Source of the DNA: DASQJJ01 sp964598355 | Lineage (GTDB): Bacteria; Patescibacteriota; Microgenomatia; Levybacterales; UBA12049 | Assembly (NCBI GenBank): GCA_964598355.1 | Contig: CAZRBN010000030.1 | Span: 1 to 15,579, forward strand | Direction: 5' to 3' | DNA: 15,579 nt | Shown here: positions 13,901 through 15,579 of the stretch, in pieces | Numbering within the stretch: position 1 is the first letter of the stretch | How the letters are laid out: each line of letters opens with the position of its first letter | Program-made: the position numbers and the translations under genes | Notes under the pieces: model-generated | Seen by the model: only the letters and a program-made list of their open reading frames with translations | What the model was told of the DNA's origin: nothing | The model's database searches: none

Positions 13901-15049
13901 TTATGCTACCCAGTAATTTAAACTATGTAAAATAAGAAAAAGAGTTTGAAGCATAACTAAAAAAAATAAAAACGGAATGAAAAAGAAATGATATTTTTTA
14001 CTCGTAAACACTATTCCAAGTATAATAAAAAAAGGAAATGCCATAAGCATATATCTTGTATATGACATAAAGTTACCAAACAATGGAACGCTTCCCATAA
14101 AAAGTGCATAAACAAAAAGAGTTTTATCCAATTTTTTGTAGATAATGAAAAGACTTGTCAAAAAACCTACAAAAAAAAGTCTATCAAGAAGAGAATTTGT
14201 AAATCCATGTAAAACAAGAGAGAAAGAAAAAAGATTTTGAAAAAAAATATCAGGGCGAAAAATAGTAAAGACATCCCATCTTCCCACGACTGTTTTATCT
14301 AGAATAAATGTTTCAAAAAAATTCCCCGTCTTACTATACATAAGCAAAAGAAGAAAACCCAACCCTGCAATTGGCCATAGTAGATTGAGTCCTTGTATCA
14401 TCACCCCTTTTATATTACTACGCTTTGCTGTATATACCGTTCGCACATATTGTGCATAAAACACGAGAAATGGAAAAAGAATAAAAATACCAACAGGTCG
14501 AGTAACTGGAAGAAAAAATGAGAAAATCCCTGCAAAAAAGAACTGTTTGCGATAAAGAAAATAAAAAAAGCACATAACAAGAAATAAAAATAATGATTCG
14601 CTGTAAATAAGAGACAAATAAAAACTTGTTGGAAATGCAAGCAAGAGAAATGTACTTTTCCATGCTATCTCTGGAGTACATAAGCGCTTAACAAAAAAGT
14701 AAAATAGGACAATTCCACAAAGTGAAAGAAGATTAGAGACCACTAACCCTCCCCAAAATGAATTATGGAAAAAGAGGGAGCTAATACGAATAACGCCTGG
14801 AAAAAGAGGATAGAAGCGATTAGACTCCTGGCCTGGGCGATATCCATGATCACTCAAAAATAGATAATGTTGAGCGTCCCACGACATAAAAGCAGATTGG
14901 AGTGAAAAAGACTGATACTCATGATCAACAAAATTACTAGTACGATTCATCATGGAAAAAGGGAGAAGAAAAAATGCAGACACAATAATACTTACAATAA
15001 AAATTTTTATTAGTAAAACGGCTACTACTACTTTTTTCAAATCTGTCAT
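13901..15049 (-). CDS. GT-C membrane glycosyltransferase, PIG-V mannosyltransferase-like
   Basis: A 382-residue polytopic membrane protein with roughly nine to ten hydrophobic spans. After the first span, the outer loop carries WDAQHYLFLSDHGY (57-70) and RFYPLFPGVIR (78-88). These are the features of PIG-V-like mannosyltransferases, GT-C enzymes that use a lipid-linked sugar on the outer face of the membrane. The WD pair is the probable catalytic site. It is the first gene of the pilus operon, one base before pilD, which suggests sugar transfer to pilins, but cell-wall or lipid glycosylation cannot be excluded. The donor sugar is not visible from the sequence. Confidence 0.8.
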   Translation of the reverse strand: MTDLKKVVVAVLLIKIFIVSIIVSAFFLLPFSMMNRTSNFVDHEYQSFSLQSAFMSWDAQHYLFLSDHGYRPGQESNRFYPLFPGVIRISSLFFHNSFWGGLVVSNLLSLCGIVLFYFFVKRLCTPEIAWKSTFLLLAFPTSFYLSLIYSESLFLFLVMCFFYFLYRKQFFFAGIFSFFLPVTRPVGIFILFPFLVFYAQYVRTVYTAKRSNIKGVMIQGLNLLWPIAGLGFLLLLMYSKTGNFFETFILDKTVVGRWDVFTIFRPDIFFQNLFSFSLVLHGFTNSLLDRLFFVGFLTSLFIIYKKLDKTLFVYALFMGSVPLFGNFMSYTRYMLMAFPFFIILGIVFTSKKYHFFFIPFLFFLVMLQTLFLILHSLNYWVA

Positions 15050-15062
15050 AGTTATAGCATGT

Positions 15063-15091
15063 ATTATAGTGACTATTTACATGCAGGTAAA
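15063..15091 (-). promoter_or_regulatory. Main promoter of the pilus operon
   Basis: Minus strand: -35 TTTACC (15086-15091, four of six), 17-nt spacer, perfect -10 TATAAT (15063-15068). Transcription would start a few bases before the ATG at 15049, giving a very short leader. It fills the 50-base gap after the TPR gene. Confidence 0.6.
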
Positions 15092-15099
15092 TGAAGAAT

Positions 15100-15579
15100 T
15101 TATGGATTTTTTTCTTTCTTGAGCTCTTTGAAAAAATCTTGTTCAAATACCCTTTCAAATTGCTTTACTACTAACTTTGTAGCATCTTCTTTATGAAAAC
15201 AATCTTTATATGTTGCATATAAAAGAAAATAGGGAAGCTTTTCAAAAGGGTTTAAATCTATAGCAGTTGTTAAATTTGCTGCCACTTCTGGACACTTCCC
15301 GCTAATACCTAAATAATAGGTTCCCATAGTCTCATATACCTTTGCATTTTCTGGATCTATAGTCAATGCTTTTTGATAATATTTGAAAGCATTTTCAGAA
15401 TCAGCATACTGTGTATAGAGAAATGTTCCTGTTGCTAATGCTGCATTTGAGAAACCGGTAAAAAAATCTGAAATTGTTAGGTTATGAAGTACTTTTTTCT
15501 TTTTATCTTTTACTGATGGGCTATTAAAGTAAGACCATATGTTTTTTTGCATAGCTACATTTGCATCTTTTGAAGGAAG
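15100..15579 (-). CDS. TPR-repeat protein, C-terminal part (5' end outside window)
   Basis: The frame is open to the right edge of the window, so the start is probably outside; an internal ATG at 15552 is possible but unsupported. A clear tetratricopeptide repeat is seen in SENAFKYYQKALTIDPENAKVY, given here as NAFKYYQKAL and IDPENAKVY, with a second partial repeat (VAANLTTAIDLNPFEKLPY). The C-terminus is Lys/Glu-rich. No membrane span is seen in the visible part. In CPR genomes such repeats often form the tail of membrane O-antigen ligase-like or glycosyltransferase proteins, so the missing part may hold membrane helices; that is inference. It lies 50 bases before the pilus operon on the same strand. 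Confidence 0.7.
   Translation of the reverse strand, partial: LPSKDANVAMQKNIWSYFNSPSVKDKKKKVLHNLTISDFFTGFSNAALATGTFLYTQYADSENAFKYYQKALTIDPENAKVYETMGTYYLGISGKCPEVAANLTTAIDLNPFEKLPYFLLYATYKDCFHKEDATKLVVKQFERVFEQDFFKELKKEKNP

Noticed and set aside
1..15579. CRISPR arrays, insertion sequences, prophage genes, tRNA or rRNA genes, TGA recoding
   Set aside because: I saw no spaced direct repeats, transposase or phage genes, and no cloverleaf or rRNA sequence; TGA serves as a stop in several genes, so there is no sign of an alternative code.

Overview
The window carries a low-GC, tightly packed bacterial chromosome segment with two divergent halves that converge near 5994-6030. The likely source is a Candidate Phyla Radiation (Patescibacteria) bacterium, probably of the Microgenomates group. 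The reasons are a mix of minimal housekeeping genes (short NusB, no rimM next to trmD), a monoderm-style type IV pilus operon with PilM, PilN and PilO but no PilP or PilQ, and small orphan membrane proteins. This placement is inference from gene content, not from a phylogeny. TGA ends several genes (nusB, pilN, pilD, one prepilin), so the code is the standard bacterial one and not the TGA=Gly code of some CPR lineages.

The plus-strand half (1-5993) is informational. It holds the 3' part of tyrS, a 35-residue membrane peptide, recG, an orphan 87-residue protein, then rpmF-nusB-rnc and rpsP-khpA followed by trmD. These act in tRNA charging, replication-fork repair, ribosome assembly, rRNA processing and antitermination, RNA chaperoning and tRNA m1G37 modification. 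Promoters can be read before recG, rpmF, rpsP and trmD. Their -10 boxes share a flank close to GGTATAATACC, and the recG and trmD boxes lie exactly 6 nt from the ATG, which predicts leaderless mRNAs.

The minus-strand half (15579 down to 6031) starts with the end of a TPR protein. A single long transcription unit follows: a PIG-V-like GT-C mannosyltransferase, prepilin peptidase PilD, four prepilins of GspG or FimT type, PilV-like and PilW-like minor prepilins, a PilX-like protein, then PilM, PilN and PilO. Junctions overlap by 1-4 nt or have gaps of a few bases, except about 25 nt before the third prepilin, 43 nt before pilX (with the start chosen here) and 73 nt before pilN. PilD removes the prepilin leaders and methylates the new N-termini, PilM-PilN-PilO form the inner-membrane assembly platform, and the glycosyltransferase may decorate the Thr/Pro-rich pilin linkers. 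The motor ATPases (PilB, PilT) and the platform protein PilC are not in the window.

The most unusual content is in the pilin cluster. One prepilin carries a poly-Gly and (Thr-Pro)4 linker followed by an eight-cysteine C-terminal domain. Four prepilins share an unusually long, related leader. The PilW-like gene begins with a 7-bp tandem repeat inside its coding sequence that could switch the gene by slippage. Two internal genes have their own apparently leaderless promoters.
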